Source: Erythroxylum novogranatense
Lineage: Eukaryota; Streptophyta; Magnoliopsida; Malpighiales; Erythroxylaceae
NCBI GenBank assembly: GCA_029891385.1
Contig: CM057233.1
Location: 37,679,540 to 37,743,539 of the forward strand
Length of the DNA: 64,000 nucleotides
Direction: 5' to 3'
The notes below the pieces were generated by a model. It was not told the origin of the DNA, made no database searches, and saw nothing but the letters and a program-made list of their open reading frames with translations. The position numbers and the translations under genes are program-made. Below, piece after piece: positions 26,420 through 36,135 of the stretch. Each line of letters opens with the position of its first letter. The stretch's first letter is position 1.

Positions 26420-27997
26420 ATGTCTAGAAACACACAGATCAGTCAGGCGGCAGCGATGAATCCCAATGTAGCCACTGTTACGGTACTTGCATTGCAGCGA
26501 ATGGGCTTACGACTACCTGTTGCCCTTCTATCGCCGCACTCTGATCACTAGACACACCCTCCATCCCTGCATCAAAACCCTAGTATAAACGAGCCACCCC
26601 CTCAACGCTCACACCAGCATGACCAACCACAACAATCCCAAAACCAAGACCAAGAAGCACAAAGCGTGGCCCTGGAGGATGACGCTAGAACCAGCTCACA
26701 TCCTCACATCCAATACCACTTCAACACGAACCCTCCTGCACCGCAACCAGCCTTCCTCATGCAGAGACAAATCGAAGAAGCGGCAGATCTATTGATCCGT
26801 CAAATCTTACAGTCTCAGCCCGAATAGCAACAAACACCAGCTCGGTAGGTCGGTGTGATGGCCGATCGACACTATGCGGAAGCCTTGGAAAAAATTGTGG
26901 ACCACCGGATCAACATAGCCATGAATTTCCGTCTTGGCCAACCATCAACGGAGTACAACTCTCCTTTCATCCCAGAGATCTTGGACAGCCTCCCAGCAGT
27001 CGGTACTAAGATACCGATGCCAGAAAAGTATATTGAAAAGATCAATCCTCTCGACTATCTGCAGACCTGCATTGCGTTCCAGACGCCATTCAATGCAAGG
27101 CCTTCTGCACAGCCTTTCAAGAGGGAGCCCGAAGATGGTTCAACAACTTGCCCCCACGCTGCATAACCAGTTTTGAGGATTTTAAGCTGCTATTCCTCAA
27201 CCAATTCACTACAAGTAAACGGCCACAAAAGACTGTCTTGGAAGTAATGCAGCTGACCCAAGGAAAGAACGAGAGTTTGTAGGAGTTTATCACCCGATTT
27301 AACAATGAAGCCGTCGAAGTTCCTGACCTTACTTGCTCGTTCATGTTGGCTGCTTTGATGAGCAATACGAGGGATGAAGAGTTCAAGAAGTCACTGGCTC
27401 TTGATCAGCCCAGGTCCATCCAAGAGATAAGAAATAGAGCAGACAAGTATATCCAGCTGGAGGAAGTATTGAAAAACACAAAACGCAGAGCGGATGACCA
27501 CTGGCCGAATAGTAAGACCGAAGATTCACATAAACGGCAGAAGGATCGGTCTAGCTGGAGGAAGTCGATCGATCAAAAGGACCAGAGGTGAGAGTCCTTC
27601 ACTCCGCTCAACAGGCGATACGTGGAAGTACTGGAGGTCATGAGAGTAGAAGAAGAATCCCTCCGAGAACCCAAAAAATTGAACACTCCTCTAAAAAAAA
27701 GGGATTCTTCTTTATATTGTCGTTTTCACAGAGATATCGGTCATGACACGGAGGATTGCTGGGACCTAAAGAAAGAAATCGAACTCCTTATCCAGAGGGG
27801 AAGACTGGGTAGATTTTTGAAATATGATAGAAATATCGATCGAGGTAATGAGGGCAGGAACGGTCGGTCTGACAATTGGCGAAAACCGTGGAGACAACAA
27901 AAAATGAATGATGGTGGAAGGAAGACCAGGAATGTGGACGACCGACGCGATACGAGACGACAGTCCAGGGCTAGAGATGACAGAAATACCGAACAGT
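26420..27997 (+). pseudogene. Tat gag protein, broken
   Basis: The likely start is ATG at 26420 (MSRNTQISQ). A proline/glutamine-rich leader is followed by the gag core: IPMPEKYIEKINPLDYLQT at about 27015-27075, then after a frameshift FEDFKLLFLNQFTTSKRPQ near 27175-27230 and IQEIRNRADKYIQLEE near 27420-27470. A variant zinc-finger region YCRFHRDIGHDTEDCW lies at about 27715-27765, followed by a basic tail. There are several stops (near 26550, 26826, 27280, 27589 and 27998) and at least one frameshift. Gag forms the particle that carries element RNA; this one would not be made whole. Confidence 0.75.
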
Positions 27998-28160
27998 AGG
28001 ATGACCGACCGGTCAGGGTCATCAATATGATTTTTGGCGGTAGCGCAGCAGGGAGTCCACCGTCAAAGGAAGGAAGCGATATGCCAAGCAGATCGTTGAG
28101 GGTCAATCAGCAGCGAAAAAGCCGCAAGTTGATGAGGCGATCTCCTTTGACGAGTCTGAC

Positions 28161-28991
28161 TTGGCCAGCGTCAGCTGTCCTCATGATGACACACTCGTGG
28201 TTACTTTGAATATAGACGGTAGTGAGGTGAAGCGCGTGATGATTGACACAGGCAACTCAGTCGACCTGCTATACTACGATGCTTTTAAGCATATGGAGAT
28301 TCCGGAAGAATGGCTACTACCAATAGAAGGGCCAATCAAAGGGGTAACAGGAGCATCCGCCTATCCATTTGCCCGAGTCTTGTTGAATGTAAAGTTCAGA
28401 CAAAAGCCGCTCCAAGTAGTGAGGAATGTTGAATTCTTAGTGGTGAAATTTGTAGGAGCCTATAATGCAATAATTGGAAGAACCACACAAAACGCCCTCA
28501 GAGCTGTCGTCTCAACCTATTATCAGGCTATAAAATTCTCAACACCCTATGGCATCGACATTGTCAGGGGTCAGCAAAGAATCACTCGGGAATGCTACTT
28601 GGCAGAAATAAGAACCCTCGAGGGAGCGGTAATGATGGCAAGCTCTCTTGATGTAAGAGCAGATGAAAGGAATGATGAAGCCCGCAAGGCAGAACTGATG
28701 CTCCTCAATGAAGAGAGAGATAGAGCAGCCGCTCGTTCAGAAGTTGTCAGACGAAAAGCGACGAAGTTTTACAATAAAAGGGTAAGGCTGAGCGGCATAA
28801 AGGTCGGAGGGTACATTCTGCGAAAGGCCGAGACGGCTGGAAAGCATCCTGGGAAGCTCGGTCAAACATGGGAAGGACCATATCAAGTGGTCAAACAAGC
28901 CGGACACGGCTCTTACATCCTGCGCGATACGAACGGGAAGATTCTACCGAGGCTCTGGAATTCTCGAAACCTGAAGACGTTCTACCAATAG
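28161..28991 (+). pseudogene. protease joined in frame to integrase C-terminus
   Basis: One open frame of 276 codons. Residues about 10-110 are a retropepsin-like domain (TLNIDGSEVKRVMIDTGNS has the catalytic D-T-G; YNAIIGRT is the typical second hydrophobic motif). After RECYLAEI at about residue 150 the text changes to DEARKAELMLLNEER and then KATKFYNKRVRL ... GKLGQTWEGPYQV ... SRNLKTFYQ, which is the integrase C-terminal region of Tat pol. Reverse transcriptase, RNase H and the integrase catalytic core are missing, yet the frame stays open across the join. The element is therefore a non-autonomous deletion derivative. The breakpoint lies around 28610-28650. Confidence 0.8.
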
Positions 28992-29204
28992 ATAAGCTTT
29001 ATTTTAATTCTTATTTCTTTGTTTATTATTATTTATTGTACACGCAACTTGTGGGTACCTTTTTCCTGGCCCTGCCAGTCAGGTTTTTTAACGGCTCACG
29101 CCTTTGTCATCGTCAATAAAGGGGTCTCAGATTTCTTGGCAAGAAAAATCTCATTAAATTTGGCAAGAGAAGAAAATTTTACCAACTGATCGTCGTCCAC
29201 GTCG

Positions 29205-29640
29205 CTCAACCAGGTTGCCAAGACGGGATCTTGGAACCAGGCGATGCCAAGACAGGATCTTGGATCGCTCGGCCAGATTGCTAAGACGAGATCTTGGAAC
29301 CAGGTGATGCCAAGACAGGATCTTGGATCGCTCGGCCTCGACATCGCTCGGTCAGGTTGTCAAGACGGGATCTTGGAACCAGGCGATGTCAAGACAGGAT
29401 CTTGGATCGCTCGGCCTCGACCTCGTTCGGCTAGGTTGGCAAGATGGGATCTTGGAACCAGGCGATGCCAAGACAGGATCTTAGATCGCTCGGCCAGGTT
29501 GTCAAGACGGGATCTTGGAACCAGGCGATGCCAAGACAGGATCTTGGATCGCTCGGTCAGGTTGCCAAGACAGGATCTTGGAACCAGGCGATGCCAAGAC
29601 AAAATCTTGGATCACTCGGCCTCACTATCGCTGGGCCAAG
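29205..29640. repeat. 63/79-bp minisatellite in the Tat element
   Basis: GATCTTGGAACCAGG recurs at 29227, 29290, 29369, 29448, 29511 and 29574, so spacings are 63, 79, 79, 63 and 63. The 79-bp units carry an extra 16 bp of CTCGAC-CTCG type. Each unit also contains CCAAGACAGGATCTTGG, an almost perfect hairpin. The repeats stay open in several frames, but the resulting ORFs are artefacts of the periodicity. Tandem repeats between pol and the 3' LTR are known for Tat/Ogre elements. Confidence 0.9.
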
Positions 29641-29962
29641 TTCTCTTGTCTTGATCGACCATGCTATTTGCAAAAATCGCTCAATCTCAACACGACAAAT
29701 AAAGGTGGTAATGAAAAATAAAAGAACTCTATTTTCTTGAATTAACGTTCTGGCCACAAGCCCGACCAGATGAGCATTGAAAAGGGGAAAAATCATTTTG
29801 ATCCTTCGGGGGGAGCGGAAGGGCCAACAGCTGGATTGGCAGGAGAAGGGCCAACAACTGGATCGATAGGAGAAGACAGCGGAGAGACATCATCTTCCTC
29901 GTCTGAGCTCAGGTCCAGTGCCTCATCCGGTAGGACCTCTTTTTCCTTCTTAACTATCCCTC
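29641..29962. other. spacer between minisatellite and antisense ORF
   Basis: This is internal Tat sequence with no recognised domain. It separates the tandem repeats from the 3' end of the antisense ORF. Confidence 0.5.
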
Positions 29963-32469
29963 TTACCTCCTCAAGTGAAGACCGAGCTTAGAAGGAAGCA
30001 TCGGCTCGACATAGTCCTCGAAGGAAGGAATACCCAACTCGTCAGGATGGCAAACGCTATAGCAGTTCCTCAAGATGGAAAGAGCGAAGTCGTAAGCAAA
30101 TTCCAAACACTCTTCGTGTAAATATCGATCTTTCCATCGCTTGATTGCTTCAATCCTTTGCTTCTTGACAGAGGCCTGCAGCTCCAGCATTTTCTTCTCG
30201 ACCTTTATTTTCTCTGTCACCGTCTCATGACACTCTCGGAAGGCTTTCGCACGAAGCTCCTCCTCCAGTCGCACCCTTGAAGTGGCATCGACCACCTTTT
30301 TCCTTAGGCGCTCGATGCGGAGTTGCGACACTCGGTATTCACTCTCCAGCTCGGCCCTGGAAGCAACCATTCTGCCCCTCTCCTCCTCACCCGAAGTGAG
30401 TTGAGCCTTCAAAATGCTCTCCTCCTCCTCCAAAATGCTCTTCTCCTTCTCCAGCGAAGAGAGTTGAGCTCGTAAGACGTCCTGTCCCTCCTTCGCCTCT
30501 GCAACTTCAGCTCTTAGAGTATTAACTTGCTCAAGAAGGTCATGAACCTCCCGGTCCATTGTTTGCCTCACTTCATCGAGCTGATCAAGACGTTGATACA
30601 TTACAGAGGCGAACGCCATATCCCTAGCACAGCTGCGGACGAGACTAGCCATCAGTTCTTTATTGCTCAGCGTATCCAAGAACCTCTCGTTCGCAGGAGG
30701 AACAGTCTTTTAGGCAATGAGCAGAGCGACGTTGACGTCCCTAAGCGATACAGTCTTATCAAGACTGATCGCGGGCTCCCATTTTCCACCACTGGGAGCT
30801 CGGTCTTTTCCCTTGCCCTTATCCAATCGGGGTGCTTGCTCTTCTCCCATTTCTCTCTCCAGCTGACCGGACGATCGACCAACACTCCGAGCGGTCCTCT
30901 TTCTTTTGAGTGGCGGTTCTATCTCTTCCTCCTCCGACTCCGCTCGGCTCGCACTCATTGGTTGGACCGGTAACGACGTTGACAAACCAGGCCGGTCCTC
31001 AGTGGACAGAAGGGCCAGAACTGCTGCAGGCTAGTCTGGCAACACCGGCTGAGCGGCGTCTTCACTGGCCTCTACCTCCTTCCTCTGCTTCTTCCCCTTG
31101 GCTTGTCTTTTGGATTTTAGGGGACGGGAAGACCCGACGAAATCTTGGACCCTTACCATGGCTGCACAATCATAGAAGCAAGTTAGAAATCGAAATCAAT
31201 ACTTGTAAATACGACAGATAAATAAACTACGAGGAATTAACCAGGAGGGGCAGTCTCCTCTTCCAGCCCTCTAATTCGGGGAGGGGGATCGATCAAAAAG
31301 GCATTGGCTGATGCCCCTCCACGATACCCCAGAATGAGATTGTCAAAAGAATATCGGCCGAGCGCCTTGATCCTACTGATCACTTCCCATTCTTTCCGAG
31401 AAAGGTGTAGGTCGATAATGTCATTCCATCGCTCGGTCAGGAGATACCTCCACGGTCGGGATTCAAAAGTGGATCCTGGGGGCTTCACGAAGAAATACTT
31501 CGTTTTCTACGCTTTGATTGATCCTGCTGTTCTAGTAGGACAATACCTCGCATCCCTATATTGGATGTGAGGAATCCCGTCCCCGCCGCTCGAGCTCTGG
31601 TTCATCCTTAAAAAATACCGCAGAACACTGACCGATGGAGGACACTCGAAATTATGACACAGCAAAGCTAGACCATTGATGAACCTCCAGCTATTTGGGG
31701 GAATCTGGCTCGACCCTAAGTGGTAGGCGCGCCATACTTCATCAATGATCGGGGCGTACAAAAGCCTCATACCACCGACCTAGAAAAAACTCTCTGTCAC
31801 AACAAAGTAGCCACATCCACTGTTATAAATCTTTTCGTTCTGGCCAGCCAGCTTAGGCCCCCAAGACGAGGGGATATTATGCTTAATAACCGATCGATTC
31901 AGCTCCCTTTCGGTCATCTTTGAAGGGTCGCTAGGTAGTTTCTCAATGATTTGCCCATCCTTTCGGGCACTCGCTCCGATTTCCTCGTTCCCCCTTAACT
32001 CCGACGTCTCATTTCCGCCGGCTTCCAGCATGTAACACCCAAATACCCCCTGGGAGGATATGTGGATGTCACCCAATACAGTACAATCAAATCAAAACGT
32101 TTCACACATGCATTTTTAAAAACTAAACGTAACACACATATAATACAACTCATAATTTCAGAAACAAATCGAAAGAATATTTACAGGCCCAAACAAACCA
32201 AACAAAATACATTTTCACGCAACACAAAACTCAGACTCTTTTGGCCACTGCAGTTGACTCGTCCCAGTCTTTAAACTCTTCGCTCTGAACCTACACGGGG
32301 CAAATCCACCGTGCTAAGCATATAGCTTAGTGAGTAATTATTTATCTAAATTAACCGATGTCTTTTCACAATAACAATAGCAGCATGCATTCAGAGATTA
32401 ATAATCAGGCAAAATGCACTTCGTAATGATCAAAACAAATCAAGTCCATGAATAGAAGTGGGTAACGGA

Positions 32470-32605
32470 CTTATACAGAGAGACCAAGTCTCGACACCAA
32501 GTGTCTCAGAGAGACCAAGTCTCGACACCAAGTGTCTCAGAGAGATCAAGTCTCGACAATCAAGTGTCACAAGAGAAACCGAAGTCTCGACAATCAAGTG
32601 TCACG
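32470..32605. repeat. 31-34-bp tandem repeat inside the solo LTR
   Basis: AGAGAGACCAAGTCTCGACA followed by CCAAGTGTC-type sequence is repeated about four times. The first two units are nearly identical and the last two carry ATCAAGTGTCAC. It is non-coding. Confidence 0.85.
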
Positions 32606-32929
32606 TGGCAAAGCATTGCAGACCCTTCTAGGCATGCCTATTTACCCACAACTTCTGACGAACAAATCATTCCAGACATTTCATGTGCAATAAATTAGCA
32701 CTTCCAATAAAATAATCATGCAACAATCGCCTCGGATGTTCATTATCCTAATAATACACAATCAAGATAAAGACATATGAGCACGCGGACATTCATTGTC
32801 CGGACCAGTACACAATTCAGTACAGAACAAATCAAAGTGAGACCGTCCCGGGTCTCTTACTTATTATCGATATACTTATCAAATGACTTACGAAATTACC
32901 GTATTATTTATCAAATTATTGACATTACC

Positions 32930-33065
32930 GAAAGTCCCGACATCGACCAGACATTTATCAAGACATTATTGAAAGTTCGACATCGACCAGACATTTATCA
33001 AGACATTACCGAAAGTCCCGACATCGACCAGACATTTAATGAAGACATTACTGAAAGTCCTGATT
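32930..33065. repeat. 41-bp tandem repeat inside the solo LTR
   Basis: GACATCGACCAGACATTTA preceded by ACCGAAAGTCC occurs three times, with a partial fourth unit, at a spacing of about 40-41 bp. The short ORF over it simply reads the repeat. Confidence 0.85.
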
Positions 33066-33299
33066 CCTGACCTTAAATTGCCCTTACTATTTATTGCCTC
33101 AAGTCCCAAGAATATCGACGATGGTCGCTCTCTCATAATAGGAACACGATACAAATTATTATTGTGCATAATTATCGTATGATAATGAGTATGATGCATG
33201 TTCATGCAAATTTTCGTGATTCTTCTATCGCTTAAAAATACGACACTATTCACAAATACGATATTATTCGCTCACAAATACGTCTTTGGATCGCTTCAA

Positions 33300-33352
33300 T
33301 CGCTCACTATTCACTATTTACTATTCACTATTCACTATTTATCACTATGCTG
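33300..33352. repeat. TTCACTA-type short tandem repeat
   Basis: CACTATT / CACTATTTA units repeat several times (ACTATTCACTATTTACTATT...). It is a small degenerate microsatellite within the solo LTR. Confidence 0.7.
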
Positions 33353-35004
33353 CACTGTTCATCATCTTCTTCGACTTCCGCAAATTTCTTCTTTTCTTTT
33401 TACTTTATTTCACTTTCCTTTCTTTTCTGCTCAATTCTTCTCAATTCTTTTAGCATCATCACTTAAAAACTAACCTATTTAGCAAATCTAATCTATCAGA
33501 ATCATCCAAATCGTCAAATATTATAGATCTAAAATTTCTTTTACCCATATCGATCTCATCCGACTATCTTTATAAAAGACAAGAATGACCATAGATTCAT
33601 TATCAAAGGATTAACCTCGTGATCTGCAGTAGAAAAGCGGTCAAATCGATCGACAGAGTCATGAACAACACCGATGAACGCTATCGGTTCTGTCTCAAAA
33701 TAATTAATCAACCCTTATATATTCGTCCACTTATTCAATTAGTACTATTGGATGAATAGTTAATTACCCAAAAATACACTTATGAATTCTTAGAACAAAC
33801 AAATACCCAGAATTCCCAGACAACTTCCAAAAATTCACCAAAAATTCATCAAAAATTCCGTCATAAAATAATGACTTCCAAATAATTGTTCAAAAAATAC
33901 TAAATACGCCACCAACAATTTCTAAAAATCATCGAAGTATACAAAAAGTCCAAAAATGATCTTAATACAGTCCAAATCAATCCGAAGTTTCATTAAACCA
34001 ATGTACCCGAAAAATGTCATGAATGCATGCCAAAATGTCAAAGAAACATAACATAAATCGGACTACATTTGCTTAATATGTTAACTCCTAATTTGGGGCG
34101 TTACACAGCACCTCCACCGCTTCCGCCACTGTCTCCAACAACCCAACAACTCAGAAGCTTCTTGACGATCAGCCTCGATGGAGCTCCATCGAACGTGCAT
34201 TTACTTCCCCACTAGGACTCGGGGATGCCGGTGGCGAAGGCTGGCTAGGAGGCAACGAAGAAGGAGAGAGGGAGCTAGATTCGTTCCTAGAGCTAGTTGA
34301 CATGTTTACTGAAAATCATACTTACAGGCGAGGAAAAGAAGGACGTACCTAGTTTAGAGACTGGAACTGGAGATTTGGTTGACGGTGAGGAAGGAAATTT
34401 CTATGACTGCGAACATGGAGATAAAGAAGAGAGGAAACGAAGATTGAAGAATCGAGCACGCAGAAAGTGAAGAGGTGTGTCAATCCCGGGCGTTTATAAC
34501 AAGATACTAAGCAGTCGTACTGATGGAGCTTGGATGCGAGGCAAAATCTGGGTCGTGTAAATTAGGATTATCAGTTACCCATAGCGGTGCAAATAGTTGA
34601 AAGGACGATGTGACAAATTGTCATAACATTACAAAAATGTTTCGCTTCAAATTTCAAAACTCGCTGAGAGACACGCCGTTGGTAATGATTAAATTCATTA
34701 CTTCGCTTAGGCGCCCGCGCTCGATCGGTCGATCTTATGTTACGCTCGATTGGTCTATCTTATGCCGACTTTCTATCGGTCGACCCTATCTCTACCCTTG
34801 ATCAGTCGGTCTTACCTCGAGTCGCCACGCACTAAGTGTTGATGTCCGATCGATCGGGCCTATCACGAGCTGTCATATAGACAAGCTGCACAATCTTTGT
34901 GTACTCCTTTGACCCCTCCCCTTGGTCAGACTCGAGGAATAGGGGGACTTATGGTTGGGTCGGTTGTGCTAGACCCAACTCCAGACTCAGAACGACGCAT
35001 GGGC

Positions 35005-35283
35005 CGATCAACCCATCCTTTGGAGACTGACCTAATTCCGACGGGTAAATCATATAAATTGATTACCTCATCATGAAAAATGTACGATTCCGAGAACCCT
35101 ACTTTTCACTACTCACTAGCTACCAAAAGTTCTCACAAAAACTGACTTGAACGTTAGAGGAGCCTACTGAAAATCAACCCTCAGTGTGCCTTTTGTTATT
35201 TTGCAGGTATATCTAATCCAGAATCTATCAATCTCATGGATCCAAACAGCAGTGCTCAGCCCCACCAAAATCTAATAAAACCA
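35005..35283 (+). repeat. 3' LTR (R-U5 part) of the Tat element
   Basis: It matches 26095-26383 closely and ends in CCA at 35283. Upstream, about 34556-35004, is the presumed U3, which has degenerate CGATCGGTCGATCTTA-like repeats at 34720-34820 that the left LTR lacks. Host sequence resumes at 35284. Confidence 0.75.
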
Positions 35284-35445
35284 GTTACGATAAAGCATTC
35301 TCGCGTATACCTTTGTTGTTTAATCAAGGGGTTTCGGATTTGATCTTTGTTTTTAAAAATGCAACAAATCTCCTGGGCAAGTGTAGCCTCCCAACAAGAG
35401 ACGTATCACGCAATGAGAAGGAATTAGTTACTAGTTATGCCAAGT

Positions 35446-35459
35446 GGAAACTTCCTGAG
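35446..35459 (+). promoter_or_regulatory. heat shock element, three-box
   Basis: GGAAACTTCCTGAG has the nGAAnnTTCnnGAn pattern: two perfect boxes and a third with GAG for GAA. It lies about 200 bp upstream of the TATA-like run. A second site with two boxes, GAATGTTC, is at 35614-35621, about 45 bp upstream of the TATA-like run. Heat shock factor trimers bind such arrays, and HSP101 genes are strongly heat-induced in plants. Confidence 0.6.
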
Positions 35460-35900
35460 AGGAAAAAAAACGTTATTTTGCCAAAGCGATTGAAACCAGC
35501 TTGAAATCTCAAAAATAATTGACCACCGTAGCCCCACTAACCTCGGTGTGAGTGTAAATCTTAAATATATTAACTGACCTCTTTTAATGTTTAATGTACA
35601 ATAAGTGGGCCTGGAATGTTCGAAACAGGGTAGCCGAATCGGGTAAGTCAGATATCTTTTATATATATAGGATTAAAAAAGAGTGGAAGGACAAAGAATA
35701 TGATGGCTGATTCTAGCAGCTTCTGGGCCACGTATGTAGGCTCTTCCAGATGTCTCTTTTTCTCTCAACAAAACTGCCTCTCCCTTCTCTCATTTCTCTT
35801 CACTCTTCACATTCGTACATACAGACTAACTTCTAAACAACAATTCACTCTTTTAATCATCAGTCGATCCGCTCAACTTTATCGGTGCCAATTCCCAAAG

Positions 35901-36128
35901 GTAACTTTCTACTCCTCTGTTATGCGTTCCGTGAGTTTTTATGGCGGTGGTAGTTGGTGGAACGATTTGCATTCTGTATCAGTTTTTTTTTTTGGGTGTG
36001 TTTATGCAGTTTTTGTTTATTTGGAGAAGTACTTTGCTTTTGTCCGAGTGTTGCCGAGAAATTTTGGTTTCTGAATTCTTACTCGTGTTTTTTGTGTGTT
36101 GGAATAGTTTTTTGCTGAGTTAGTGTAG
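35901..36128 (+). other. probable 5'-leader intron of HSP101
   Basis: CCCAAAG|GTAACT is a good donor, and a T-rich stretch ends GTTAGTGTAG|TCGAGAC seven bases before the start codon. The body is T-rich (TTTTTTTTTTTGGGTG near 35985) and unlike the C-rich leader before it. Length would be 228 bp. Confidence 0.5.
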
Positions 36129-36135
36129 TCGAGAC

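Larger units (their letters stand above)
32031..34105 (-). mobile_element. solo LTR, 2075 bp, with CAGCA target duplication
   Basis: It begins TGTAACACCC at 32031 and ends GGGGCGTTACA at 34105, so the termini are TG...CA. CAGCA flanks it exactly on both sides (32026-32030 and 34106-34110). No internal region, primer site or coding sequence is present. The orientation is inferred from the ATGTCATGAATGCATG segment near 34015, which lies at the same end as in the chromovirus LTRs of this window. The insertion split the antisense ORF of the Tat element, so it is younger than that element. Confidence 0.9.
29963..34303 (-). pseudogene. antisense 'putative gypsy type transposon' ORF, split by solo LTR
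   Basis: On the - strand it starts at ATG 34303-34301 (MSTSSRNESS, Ser/Pro-rich) and runs to the solo LTR at 34105. It resumes at 32030 and continues through a domain like Pfam Transposase_28 (NSWRFINGLALLCHNFECPP near 31620-31690; RPWRYLLTERWND near 31410-31460). A probable intron follows at about 31155-31237 (acceptor TTGTGCAG before CCATGG). Next come a Lys/Arg/Glu-rich stretch and a long coiled-coil-like tail (LDQLDEVRQTMDREVHDLLE near 30560), ending at 29963. Several stops are present. In Tat elements such ORFs lie downstream of pol in reverse orientation; their role is not settled. Confidence 0.7.
25510..35283 (+). mobile_element. Tat-lineage Ty3/gypsy retrotransposon, internally deleted
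   Basis: Order on the + strand is: 5' LTR (clear from 26095, start uncertain), a TGGCGCC-type primer site at 26385, gag, protease fused to the integrase C-terminus, a minisatellite, an antisense accessory ORF, and a 3' LTR ending at 35283. The lineage is inferred from gag (YCRFHRDIGHDTEDCW), from the position of tandem repeats downstream of pol, and from the antisense 'putative gypsy type transposon' ORF. All three are known features of Tat/Ogre-like elements. A separate solo LTR is inserted at 32031-34105. No target-site duplication could be identified, and the left boundary is approximate. Confidence 0.75.
35284..36135 (+). promoter_or_regulatory. HSP101 promoter and 5' leader
   Basis: This is the unique sequence between the end of the Tat element and the HSP101 start codon. 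It holds heat-shock-element-like motifs at 35446 and 35614, a TATA-like run (ATATATATA) at about 35661-35669, and a probable leader intron at 35901-36128. Transcription likely starts near 35690-35700. If so, an upstream ATG at 35700 lies at or near the transcript start, and whether it is included is unclear. Confidence 0.65.

Noticed and set aside
29244..29654. Open frames of 80-136 codons on both strands over 29.2-29.7 kb
   Set aside because: They only translate the 63/79-bp minisatellite, whose period of 63 keeps several frames open. The peptides are repetitive and have no start context or family.
32501..33070. CRISPR-like array in the solo LTR
   Set aside because: The repeats are contiguous tandem units of 31-41 bp without unique spacers, in plant LTR sequence.
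35700..36074. 124-codon ORF upstream of HSP101 as a separate gene
   Set aside because: It lies in the leader and crosses the probable leader intron; composition is that of untranslated sequence. A short upstream ORF effect is possible but not shown.
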